DNA of 64,000 bases from CAVXDY01 sp963760715 (GTDB lineage Bacteria; Actinomycetota; Thermoleophilia; Miltoncostaeales; Miltoncostaeaceae): positions 1 to 64,000 of the forward strand of contig CAVXDY010000008.1 of NCBI GenBank assembly GCA_963760715.1. The letters are read 5' to 3'. A program made the translations under genes and the position numbers. Of this stretch, positions 56,661 through 64,000 are shown piece by piece (position 1 is the stretch's first letter; the number at the start of each line of letters is the position of its first letter). The notes below the pieces were generated by a model, which saw nothing but the letters and a program-made list of their open reading frames with translations, was not told where the DNA came from and searched no databases.

Positions 56661-57323
56661 ATGGTCGTCGAGTCGGTCAACGTGGGCCTGCCGCGCCGGG
56701 TCCCGCACGAGGGCCGCATCGTCACCACCGGCATCGACAAGGATCCGGTGCCCGGCCGCGTCGTGGTGCGGGCCACGAACCTGGACGGCGACCGCCAGGC
56801 CGACCTCCGGGTGCACGGCGGCCCCGACAAGGCGGTGTACCTCTACCCCGCCGAGCACTACCCGCACTGGCGCGAGGTGCTCACGCCCGCCGAGCTCGGC
56901 CCCGGGTGGTTCGGCGAGAACCTCACGACGCGCGGCCTGCTCGAGGAGGAGACCTGGATCGGCGACGTCTTCCGGGTCGGCGGCGCCCTGCTCCAGGTGA
57001 GCCAGCCGCGGGTGCCCTGCGCGAAGCTCGCGATGAAGTCCGGCGACCCGGCCTTCGGCCGGCCCTTCCTGCAGAGCGGCTTCAGCGGGTTCTACCTGCG
57101 CGTGCTCGAGGAGGGCGATGTGGGGGCCGGCGACGCCATCGTCCGCGTCAGCCGCGGCGAGGGAGGGATGAGCGTCCGCGAGGTCGTCGCCCTGCTCGAC
57201 GACTCGGCGAGCGCGGACGACCTCGACCGCGCGGCGGCGCTCCCCGAGCTGGCCCTCGGCTGGCGCGAGCAGTTCGCGAACCGGGCCATCGCCCGGCGGC
57301 GGCGGCGCTCCCGGGCGGGGTGA
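56661..57323 (+). CDS. MOSC-domain protein (YiiM-like)
   Basis: The 220-residue protein has LRVHGGPDKAVYLYPAEHYP, GPGWFGENLTTRGL and VSQPRVPCAKLAMKSGDP, with the conserved cysteine thought to ligate molybdenum or carry sulfur. It is a stand-alone MOSC domain with a C-terminal helical part, like YiiM, which reduces N-hydroxylated compounds. ATG start 36 bases from the divergent tadA. Confidence 0.82.
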   Translation: MVVESVNVGLPRRVPHEGRIVTTGIDKDPVPGRVVVRATNLDGDRQADLRVHGGPDKAVYLYPAEHYPHWREVLTPAELGPGWFGENLTTRGLLEEETWIGDVFRVGGALLQVSQPRVPCAKLAMKSGDPAFGRPFLQSGFSGFYLRVLEEGDVGAGDAIVRVSRGEGGMSVREVVALLDDSASADDLDRAAALPELALGWREQFANRAIARRRRRSRAG

Positions 57324-57345
57324 GCGCCGGGCAGGCCCGGCGCGG

Positions 57346-58158
57346 TCAGGGCGCCGGCGAGCAGGCGGGAGCGCCCCCCGAGAGGATCCCGCGCGAGCCG
57401 CCCCCGGCGAAGCCGTGGGACCGGTCGATCGCGACGGTCACGACGGAGCCGTCGGCGAGGCTCGCCCGGTAGCGCCGGGCCCCGACCGGCGTGATCTCGC
57501 CCACCAGCGGGGAGGCGCACTGCGCCCGCAGGGTCTGCCCGACGACCGCGAGGTCCGCGTGACGGGCGGCCGGGGTGATCCTGCCGGGCGGCGGCGCGGC
57601 CGGGCCCGGCCCGAGGATCGCGAGCAGGGCCACCAGGGCCAGCCCGCAGACCCCGACGAGCGCGAGGATCCCGGCGGCGTTGACCGACGCCCGCGACCCG
57701 CGCCATGGCGGCCCGCCGGGCGGCAGGGGACCGGCGAAGCGGCCCACGCGGCGGGGCGGCACGGCCGCGACGAGCGGGGCGGCGGCGGCGATCGCCGCGA
57801 CCCCGATCTGGGACGCCTGAAGGCTCGCCAGGCCGAGCATCCGCAGCGGCAGGCAGATCAGGGTCCAGAGCGGCGCGAGCGCGAGCACCGTCACCGCGCG
57901 CCGGGCGAAGCCCCACGACACCCAGGTGCGCCGGGCGCGGGTCCAGGGCGGAAGGGCCAGGTAGGCGTCGACCTGGCGCCGGCGCCAGAGGGTCATGGCG
58001 GTGTCGCCCACGGGGCGCCCGGCCGGGCCGAGCAGCGGCTCGAGCTGCTCCACCACCTCCGCCTGGAGAGCCTCCTGACGGCGGAGCTGCGCCGCCGTGC
58101 GCTCGCGTCCCAGGCGCTCGCGGCGCGCCGCCAGCCCGGGGAGGCGGCGGGTGCTCAC
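57346..58158 (-). CDS. Hypothetical membrane protein
   Basis: About 270 residues: a charged N-terminal half (ERLGRERTAAQLRRQEALQA, coil-like), hydrophobic stretches VTVLALAPLWTLICLPL, SQIGVAAIAAAAPLVAAV and ILALVGVCGLALVALLAIL, and a small extracytoplasmic tail with cysteines (AQCASP, APACSP). Family unknown. Its GTG overlaps the stop of the LOG-family gene. It is last in a three-gene coupled operon. Confidence 0.6.
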   Translation of the reverse strand: MSTRRLPGLAARRERLGRERTAAQLRRQEALQAEVVEQLEPLLGPAGRPVGDTAMTLWRRRQVDAYLALPPWTRARRTWVSWGFARRAVTVLALAPLWTLICLPLRMLGLASLQASQIGVAAIAAAAPLVAAVPPRRVGRFAGPLPPGGPPWRGSRASVNAAGILALVGVCGLALVALLAILGPGPAAPPPGRITPAARHADLAVVGQTLRAQCASPLVGEITPVGARRYRASLADGSVVTVAIDRSHGFAGGGSRGILSGGAPACSPAP

Positions 58159-58880
58159 GCCGTCCCTGAACCCACCGCGAGCTCGACGATCTCCTCCGGG
58201 GAGTCGGTGAGCTGGAGCAGGTCCATGTCGGAGCGGCCGATCAGGCCCTCCTCCAGCATCCGCGCCTGCACCCACCGCACCAGGCCCGCCCAGTGGGCCG
58301 ACCCGCACAGCACCACCGGGAAGCTGAGCGCCTTGCCGGTCTGGATCAGCGTGAGCGACTCGAACAGCTCGTCCATGGTGCCGAAGCCGCCGGGGAAGAC
58401 GATGAAGGCCTCCGAGTACTTCACGAACATGGTCTTGCGCACGAAGAAGTAGCGGAACGCGATCGCCAGGTTCACGTACTCGTTCACGGCCTGCTCGTGG
58501 GGCAGCTCGATCGTGCAGCCCACGGACATGCCCCCGGCCTCGGAGGCGCCCCGGTTGGCGGCCTCCATGATCCCCGGCCCGCCGCCGGTGATGACCGCGT
58601 ACCCGCGCTCGGCCAGCCTGCGCCCCACCTCGAGCGCGAGGGCGTAGTGGGGGCTGTCGGCGCCCAGCCGGGCGGAGCCGAACACCGACACCGCCGGGCC
58701 CACCCGCGCCAGGGCGTCGAACCCGTCCACGAACTCGCCCAGGATGCGCAGCGCGCGCCAGGGGTCGCTGTGGATGAAGTCCGGATCGGTCGGCCGTGTG
58801 AGGAGGCTCGCGTCGGCGTGGTCGAGCGCGTCGCCGGCGGACCCCCGCGAGCCGAGGCGCCCGCGCCGCTCGAGCCTCAC
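58155..58880 (-). CDS. LOG-family protein (TIGR00730)
   Basis: The 241-residue protein has VFGSARLG, VITGGGPGIMEAANRGA, and VFPGGFGTMDELFE with Glu of the PGGxGTxxE motif; these are the signatures of cytokinin-riboside-monophosphate phosphoribohydrolases, often misannotated as lysine decarboxylases. It would release a base from nucleoside 5'-monophosphate. GTG start overlaps the nitroreductase stop. Bacterial roles outside plant associations are unclear. Confidence 0.82.
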   Translation of the reverse strand: MRLERRGRLGSRGSAGDALDHADASLLTRPTDPDFIHSDPWRALRILGEFVDGFDALARVGPAVSVFGSARLGADSPHYALALEVGRRLAERGYAVITGGGPGIMEAANRGASEAGGMSVGCTIELPHEQAVNEYVNLAIAFRYFFVRKTMFVKYSEAFIVFPGGFGTMDELFESLTLIQTGKALSFPVVLCGSAHWAGLVRWVQARMLEEGLIGRSDMDLLQLTDSPEEIVELAVGSGTA

Positions 58881-59404
58881 CCGCGCGGCTCCGACACCCG
58901 CTGCACCAGCGAGGCGAGCGGCAGCCGGTGGGCGCGCCGGCTCCACTCCTCCGGCGTGCGGCGGGCGGGGTCGCGGCCGGGGACCGGCTCTCCGAACGAG
59001 ATCACGACCACCGCCCGCTCCGGCTCGTCCACCCCGAGGGCCGCGTGCATGGCCTCCCGGTCGGCAACGCCGTTGGGGCAGGAGGCCACGCCCTCGGCCC
59101 AGGCGGCGAGCATCATGTTCTGGGCGACTCTCCCGGCGTCGAAGTCGACCAGCCCGCCGCCCGGGCTCACGACGAGCGCCACCGCCAGGCCGGCGCCGAG
59201 CACGTTGCCCGGGGCGTAGACGGCCCGCGCCACCATGTGCAGCGCCGGCCCCTCGGGGATGAGGAAGCGGGTGGGCTGGCGGTTTCGCGCGCTTCCCGCG
59301 AGGCGGCCGGCGTCGAGGATCCGCTCCGTCACCGCGTCGTCCAGGGGCCGCCCGGTGTAGCGGCGCACGTCGCGCTTGCTGCTCACGGCCAGGGGGACGT
59401 CCAC
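58877..59404 (-). CDS. Nitroreductase-family protein
   Basis: The 175-residue product has VSSKRDVRRYTGRPLDDAVT at the start, AGRLAGSARNRQPTRFLIPE and QNMMLAAWAEGVASCPNGVA, the short nitroreductase type that binds FMN at a dimer interface. GTG start. It heads the coupled operon with the LOG-family and membrane proteins and lies 9 bases after the solute-binding-protein gene end. Substrate unknown. Confidence 0.78.
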   Translation of the reverse strand: MDVPLAVSSKRDVRRYTGRPLDDAVTERILDAGRLAGSARNRQPTRFLIPEGPALHMVARAVYAPGNVLGAGLAVALVVSPGGGLVDFDAGRVAQNMMLAAWAEGVASCPNGVADREAMHAALGVDEPERAVVVISFGEPVPGRDPARRTPEEWSRRAHRLPLASLVQRVSEPRG

Positions 59405-59413
59405 GGAGTGAGC

Positions 59414-60679
59414 CTAGCCGCCCGGGCCCACGGGGATGACGGTGGCGCCGTCCACCAGGTGCCCGTCCCGGTAGGTCCAGGTCGCGTAGGCGGCGACCGC
59501 GGGATCGCCCGCGCCATCCAGCGCGATCGGGCCGGAAGCGCCCTCGTAGTCGATGTCCTTCCCCGCCGCGGCCGCCCGCATGGCCCCGGCCAGGTTCGGG
59601 AAGGTGTATTTCACCCCGCCCTCGGAGACCGCCCGGAGCTTCGCCGCGATGGCCGCCGAGTCGTTCGAGCCGCCCGCCGCCGCCGCCAGCGCCACCAGCA
59701 CCACCGCGTCGAAGGTCTGGGCGTCGTAGGTCTGCGGGAGCCCGCCCACCTCCCTCTTCCAGAGGGCGTCGAAGGCGGCGCCGGCCGGCGCGCCGAGCGA
59801 GGTGGGCGCGGTGCCCCGCATCCCCTCGGTCGCCGCGGCGCCCGCGCTGTCGGGCAGCGTCTCCGAGCGCAGCCCGTCGGCGCTGAACGTCCGCGCCGGA
59901 TCCCACCGGCCGGTGCGCACGAGGGCCGGGCCCATCTTGCGCGCCCAGGTCTCCGGGAAGTCGATGATCACCCATCCGTCCGGCTTGCCCGACGCGATCA
60001 CGCCCGCCTCCCCGTCGAGGTTCCGGCCCTCCGGGTCGTAGGCGACGTGCCGCAGGACCCTCCCGCCGCCGGCGCGCCAGTCCTTCGTGAACTCCCGCAC
60101 CAGGTTGACGCCGTAGGCGTCGTCGCGATTGGCGGTGACCACGGTGGCGCGGCGCCCGAGCGCGTCCGCCACGACGCCCGCCAGCACCCGGCCCTGGAGG
60201 ACGTCCGAGGGCGCCGTCCGGAAGACGAGGCCGTCGTCGTCGAGGTTCGTGATCTCGGGGCTGGTGGCGGACGGGCTCACGAGCGGGACGGCCGCGGCCA
60301 CGCTCACGTTGTCGGCGGTGGGAATCACCTCGGAGCTGGCCCAGGGGCCCACGAGCGCGCTGACGCCGTCGTCCTCGATCACCGAGCTCGCCACCTCCTG
60401 GGCGCGCTCGGGATCGGTCCGGGTGTCCTCCTGGACCAGCTTCACCTCGAGGCCGCGGTCGCCGGTGGCCGCGTTCACCTGATCCGCGGCGAGCCGCGCG
60501 GCCCGCGCTCCGGAGTCGCCGAACGGCGCGAGGTCGCCGGTCAGCGGAGCCAGGACGCCGATCCTCAGCTCCCCGACCTGCCCCCCGGCGGTATCGTCGT
60601 CGCCGCAGGCGGCGGCCACGCCGCCGAGGGCCAGTGCGCCAACCGCGAGAAGGGACGCCAACGCGCGTCGTCGAGCCAA
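59414..60679 (-). CDS. Branched-chain amino-acid-type solute-binding lipoprotein
   Basis: The 421-residue protein begins with a lipoprotein signal (LASLLAVGALALGGVAAACG; Cys is the lipid site) and has LRIGVLAPLTGDLAPFG, AADQVNAATGDRGLEVKLV and VSALVGPWASSEVIPTAD, typical of LivJ-like periplasmic-binding proteins (Peripla_BP_6). The ligand is likely a branched-chain or related small acid; no permease or ATPase lies nearby. TTG at 60679 is chosen because AAAGGGG precedes it and the signal begins there. Confidence 0.78.
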   Translation of the reverse strand: MARRRALASLLAVGALALGGVAAACGDDDTAGGQVGELRIGVLAPLTGDLAPFGDSGARAARLAADQVNAATGDRGLEVKLVQEDTRTDPERAQEVASSVIEDDGVSALVGPWASSEVIPTADNVSVAAAVPLVSPSATSPEITNLDDDGLVFRTAPSDVLQGRVLAGVVADALGRRATVVTANRDDAYGVNLVREFTKDWRAGGGRVLRHVAYDPEGRNLDGEAGVIASGKPDGWVIIDFPETWARKMGPALVRTGRWDPARTFSADGLRSETLPDSAGAAATEGMRGTAPTSLGAPAGAAFDALWKREVGGLPQTYDAQTFDAVVLVALAAAAGGSNDSAAIAAKLRAVSEGGVKYTFPNLAGAMRAAAAGKDIDYEGASGPIALDGAGDPAVAAYATWTYRDGHLVDGATVIPVGPGG

Positions 60680-60811
60680 ACACGCCCCTTTCCGAACCGC
60701 TCCGACCCGGGGGGCCCGGTCGTTCCGCTCGAACCTACCGGGCCGCCGCGGCCCGGCGCCGATGACCCGGTCCGGGGTGGGCACGTGCCGCCTCGTGACG
60801 GACCACCCCTG

Positions 60812-61612
60812 ATGACCGGGCTCCCCCTGCACCAGGTCGACGCCTTCGCCGAGCGGCCCTTCACCGGCAACCCCGCGGCCGTCTGCCTGCTGGCCGAGGA
60901 GGCCGACCCGGCCTGGATGCAGGCCGTCGCCCTCGAGATGAACCTGTCCGAGACCGCCTTCCTGGTGCCCGAGGGCCCGCCGGGCGAATACGGGCTGCGG
61001 TGGTTCACCCCCGTCGTCGAGGTCGATCTGTGCGGACACGCGACGCTGGCGAGCGCCCACGTGCTGTGGACCACGGGAAGCGTGGCGCCCGAGGCGCCGA
61101 TCTCCTTCTCCACCCGAAGCGGCACGCTCACGGCGGCGCGCGACGGGGCCCTGATCGCCATGGACTTCCCCGCCGCCCCTCCCGAGCCGGCCGACCCGCC
61201 GCCCGGCCTGGTCGAGGCGCTCGGGGTGACGCCGGCGTGGGTCGGACGGGCGCGGGTCAACTGGCTGGTGGAGGTCCCCACACCCGAGGACGTCGCCCGG
61301 GCGGCCCCCGACATGGACGGTCTCGCGGCCCTGCCGGGGCAGGGGGTGATCGTGACCGCCGGGGGCGGGATCGAGGGCGCCGACGTGACCTCCCGCTATT
61401 TCGCACCGGCCGCGGGCATCCCCGAGGACCCGGTCACGGGGTCGGCCCACTGCACCCTCGGGCCGTTCTGGGCCGAGCGGCTCGGCCGCACGCGGCTGGT
61501 CTGCCATCAGGCCTCGCGGCGCGGCGGCATCGTCTACGTGGAGGCGTGGGCCGAGCGCGTGGGGCTCGCGGGGCGGGCGGTCACCGTGATGGAGGGGCGG
61601 CTCACGGTCTGA
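60812..61612 (+). CDS. PhzF-family isomerase
   Basis: The 266-residue protein has FAERPFTGNPAAVCLLAEEA, MNLSETAFLVP with the catalytic glutamate (about 45), VDLCGHATLASAHVLW, DVTSRYFAPAAGIPEDPVTG with GSAHCTLGPFW. This is the PhzF fold of two epimerase-like halves. PhzF itself isomerises a phenazine precursor; no other phenazine genes are here, so a general isomerase role is likelier. Confidence 0.82.
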   Translation: MTGLPLHQVDAFAERPFTGNPAAVCLLAEEADPAWMQAVALEMNLSETAFLVPEGPPGEYGLRWFTPVVEVDLCGHATLASAHVLWTTGSVAPEAPISFSTRSGTLTAARDGALIAMDFPAAPPEPADPPPGLVEALGVTPAWVGRARVNWLVEVPTPEDVARAAPDMDGLAALPGQGVIVTAGGGIEGADVTSRYFAPAAGIPEDPVTGSAHCTLGPFWAERLGRTRLVCHQASRRGGIVYVEAWAERVGLAGRAVTVMEGRLTV

Positions 61613-61771
61613 GCCGCGCCCCCGTCAGATGACACGCTGAACCCCGTGCGGCGCCGGCGGCGCGAACTCGCCGGAACCGCCGAGGCCCGGGCCGCCGTCT
61701 TGTCCCGATCGACGACCCTGGGGTAGGAACGCAGGCGTTCGTGACTCGCCATTGGACCGGGGGGTGTCCGG

Positions 61772-62824
61772 GTGCGCGCGGTGCGGAGGACGGTGGTCGG
61801 CGGGGTGGTGCTCAGCGCGTTGGCGGCGCTCGCAGGGACGGCGCCGGCGGGGGCGGGGGCACCCGCCCAGGCGAACCAGGTGACGAGCCCGTTCAACGTG
61901 CTCTCCACGACGAAGGTCGGGCCGAGCCCGAACCGCGTCACCTACGGATACGGGGCGGCCTGGACGCTCAACGGGAACGGCAGCGTCAGCCGGGTGGACG
62001 CGACGACCGGGGTCGTGAAGACGACGTCGACCGGCCCCAACCCGCGCGACATCCGGGCGGGCTTCAACCGCATCTGGGTGCTCAGCTCCACCAAGACGAA
62101 GGCGTCGATCGTGACGCTGAACACCGCGGGCGCCAAGGTCGGCAAGACCATCTCGATCAACCTCGGCACGACGACCGACCTCGGCCCCGGGGCCCAGAAC
62201 GGCGCGAACACGCTCGGGGTGGGGTCGGGCTTCGTCTGGGTGGCGGGCGTCCGCACGTGGCAGAAGCTGGGGAGCATCGACCCCGACACGGCGAAGGTCG
62301 TCGTGAAGACGTGGCCGATCCCGCAGGCCTTCTCCGCCGCCGACAGCGCGCTGTGGCTGGTCACGCCCAACCAGGCGTCCATCCAGAAGCGCAAGCCGTC
62401 GAACCTCTCGATCCTCGACACGCTTCCGGTGGGCGCGGCCACCGGGGGGAGCGCCGGGTCCCTCTGGCTCACCTTCGGGTCCAGCTTCTTCTGGCTGTCC
62501 CAGTCGACGCCCAACGACCTCGGCCAGATCAACAAGGTCTCGCCCACGGCCGGCCTCGTCGCGGGCGCCGTCAGCAAGGGCCTGGGGATCACGCTCACCT
62601 GCACCGCGGCCGGCGGGGATGCGGTCTGGGCCACCCAGCGGCCGGACTCGCTGGGCGGCACGCCGGCCCTGCTGTTCCGGCTGAGCCAGGCCGACCTCTC
62701 CACGGTCGCCGGCGGGACGCTCCCGGCCGGGGCCAACCCCGGGGCGGTGCAGTGCGTGACCGTCGGGGGCGGGCTCGTGTGGGTCACCGACGGGGTCGGG
62801 TCCCTCTACACGATCCAGCCCTGA
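61772..62824 (+). CDS. Secreted beta-propeller-like protein
   Basis: The 350-residue product has a signal peptide (TVVGGVVLSALAALAGTAPA) and repeats of the type 'YGYGAAWTLNGNGSVSRVDA / GFNRIWVLSS / GSGFVWVAG / SAGSLWLTFG / GGGLVWVTDGVGS', the pattern of secreted beta-propellers (Vgb/PQQ-like). GTG start. Ligand or partner unknown. The 159-base gap before it shows no gene. Confidence 0.62.
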   Translation: MRAVRRTVVGGVVLSALAALAGTAPAGAGAPAQANQVTSPFNVLSTTKVGPSPNRVTYGYGAAWTLNGNGSVSRVDATTGVVKTTSTGPNPRDIRAGFNRIWVLSSTKTKASIVTLNTAGAKVGKTISINLGTTTDLGPGAQNGANTLGVGSGFVWVAGVRTWQKLGSIDPDTAKVVVKTWPIPQAFSAADSALWLVTPNQASIQKRKPSNLSILDTLPVGAATGGSAGSLWLTFGSSFFWLSQSTPNDLGQINKVSPTAGLVAGAVSKGLGITLTCTAAGGDAVWATQRPDSLGGTPALLFRLSQADLSTVAGGTLPAGANPGAVQCVTVGGGLVWVTDGVGSLYTIQP

Positions 62825-62849
62825 CGACGGGGTGGGCGGCGGGCGCGGC

Positions 62850-63719
62850 TCATCCCGCGCGGCACGTCCGCGACGCGAGATCCCGCAGCATCTCCACCAG
62901 CGCCTCGCCCGCCTCGTCGAGGCTGGCGGCCGAGACCTTGTCGAGCGTGTCCGTGGGGCGGTGCCAGTAGGGATAGGTGAAGTCGATGAGGTCGATGGCG
63001 GGGACCCCGGCCTCCTGGAACGGCGTGTGGTCGTCCTCAACGCTCCCGCTCACCCGCCCCGGAAACGCCCGGATCGTGCCCGCCCGCTCGGCGCCCGCGC
63101 GCAGGAGCTGCCACAGCGCCGGGTCGGAGCTCGCCTCGCGCGGGATCGACAGGTGCTTGTCGCCCACGAAATCCACCAGGACCATGGCCGAGAGCTCGCG
63201 TGCGTGCGCCTTGGCGTACGCGCGGCTCCCGCGCACGCCGTCGCGCAGGAAGTCCTCGGACCCGCGGGGGCTCTCCTCGCCGTCGAAGAACACGAAGCGG
63301 ATCTCGCGGTCGCAGGCGCGGCGCCCGGCGCGCAGGACCTGGGAGAGCTCGAGCACCGTGGCCGTGCCCGACGCCCCGTCGTTGGCGCCCACGAAGCCCG
63401 GGATGTCCTTGGTGTCGTAGTGCGCCCCCACCAGGATCGCCTTGCCGCGGCCCGGCAGGCGGCCGACCACGTTGCGCAGGCCGCCGGGCACGCTCTCGAA
63501 ATGCCCGCCCGGGATCTCGCGGCGCAGCCGCTCGGCCAGGAGCCGCGACGCGGCCGACCCCGCCGGCCGCGGCCCCAGCTCCACCTGGGCGCGCAGGTCG
63601 CGGAAGGCGCGCTGGGCGTCGAACCGGTCGCCCGTGCCGGCCGCGCTGCCGGCGCCGCAGCCGGCGGTGAGCGCGATCGCGAGGGCCAGGGCGGCGACCG
63701 GCCCGGCCCGCCGGGTCAC
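62850..63719 (-). CDS. M28-family peptidase lipoprotein
   Basis: The 289-residue protein has a lipobox (VAALALAIALTAGCG) and the M28 zinc-aminopeptidase motifs: LVGAHYDTKD, GANDGASGTATVLEL, FFDGEE with the general-base glutamate, LVDFVGDK and WHRPTDTLDKV. It resembles bacterial glutaminyl cyclase-like members as well as aminopeptidases; the short length (no PA domain) fits the former. Its GTG overlaps the preceding gene's stop. Confidence 0.8.
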   Translation of the reverse strand: MTRRAGPVAALALAIALTAGCGAGSAAGTGDRFDAQRAFRDLRAQVELGPRPAGSAASRLLAERLRREIPGGHFESVPGGLRNVVGRLPGRGKAILVGAHYDTKDIPGFVGANDGASGTATVLELSQVLRAGRRACDREIRFVFFDGEESPRGSEDFLRDGVRGSRAYAKAHARELSAMVLVDFVGDKHLSIPREASSDPALWQLLRAGAERAGTIRAFPGRVSGSVEDDHTPFQEAGVPAIDLIDFTYPYWHRPTDTLDKVSAASLDEAGEALVEMLRDLASRTCRAG

Positions 63720-64000
63720 GGTTGCGACGGCGCGAGGCGGCAGCGCGTGACGCCGGAGTCCAGCACGCGCCCGGCCGCGCTGACGAAGGCGTAGCGAGCG
63801 ACCCCGGGGCGGAGGCGCAGCCGCAGGGCCCCGTACTGCTGGTCGTTGGAGAACGCCACGCGCCGGTCGGCCGCGACGGGGTAGTGGCCGCGCCCACCCG
63901 CGCCGGACACCAGCTCGGTGATCCCGCGCTGCGGGTACAGGCGCTGCATGTCGTGGTCGTGGCCGTTCAGCACCAGCACGGCGTGCCCGATGAGGGCCTG
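63716..64000 (-). CDS. Metallophosphoesterase, C-terminal part
   Basis: Only the last 94 residues lie in the window; the gene continues past its end. VLVLNGHDHDMQRLYP carries the GHxH metal-binding motif of purple-acid-phosphatase-type metallophosphoesterases, followed by GITELVSGAGGRGHYPVA. It is coupled to the M28 lipoprotein gene by a GTGA overlap. Confidence 0.7.
   Translation of the reverse strand, partial: QALIGHAVLVLNGHDHDMQRLYPQRGITELVSGAGGRGHYPVAADRRVAFSNDQQYGALRLRLRPGVARYAFVSAAGRVLDSGVTRCRLAPSQP

Noticed and set aside
1..64000. CRISPR arrays, insertion sequences, rRNA
   Set aside because: No regularly spaced repeats, transposase motifs or rRNA-like sequence were seen on either strand.

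Overview
The window is very GC-rich, densely coding DNA from a bacterial chromosome. Strong G/C third-position bias, frequent GTG/TTG starts and gene ends overlapping as ATGA/GTGA point to an Actinomycetota genome. The mix of genes (RecBCD, several ECF sigma factors, an 'IRSVDVRDGTL'-type surface protein, LLM and F420-like oxidoreductases, FAD-linked oxidases) suggests a soil or environmental lineage such as Thermoleophilia; that placement is inference. No rRNA, complete tRNA, CRISPR array or insertion sequence is visible.

Layout. 1-3.7 kb: a methyltransferase, a broken small gene, a two-pass membrane protein behind a CRP-like site, and a frame-broken conserved protein. 3.9-9.5 kb: a giant pyruvate phosphate dikinase-like protein followed at 25 bp by a divergent GAPDH. 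9.5-12.8 kb: an M23 peptidase, a SpeD-like decarboxylase whose ribosome-binding site lies in a hairpin, its coupled membrane protein, and a divergent arginine-methyltransferase-like enzyme. 12.8-16.6 kb: an anti-sigma/ECF-sigma pair, then a four-gene overlapping set (44-aa peptide, RsbW-like ATPase, hypothetical, second sigma factor). 16.7-26.7 kb: assorted enzymes and secreted proteins, a tRNA fragment, a coupled set around a SnoaL-tailed sigma factor, and a proton antiporter. 26.8-35.4 kb: a complete recC-recB-recD operon. 35.4-38.9 kb: glycosyltransferase, small membrane protein and GH18 hydrolase in one coupled operon, resembling a secreted-polysaccharide locus. 39.2-41.4 kb: two polytopic membrane proteins. 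41.4-47.7 kb: a caspase-like peptidase with a CHAT-peptidase/lipase fusion, and nearby a compact SIR2 protein, which together look like a defence or cell-death locus. 48.5-53.2 kb: PEP carboxylase, a hydroxyacid dehydrogenase and a CoA-ester lyase, steps that fit together in glyoxylate/C3-C4 metabolism. 53.3-64 kb: FAD oxidase, GH5/39-like hydrolase, TadA, MOSC protein, LOG-family operon, branched-chain-type solute-binding lipoprotein, PhzF, secreted propeller-like protein, M28 peptidase and the end of a metallophosphoesterase.

A cross-cutting feature: at least seven otherwise intact genes are each broken once by a net +1 frame change, and four of these breaks fall in the same 8-mer (GGTCGAAC on one strand). 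I suspect base-insertion errors in the assembly, so these genes are annotated across the break rather than as dead genes.
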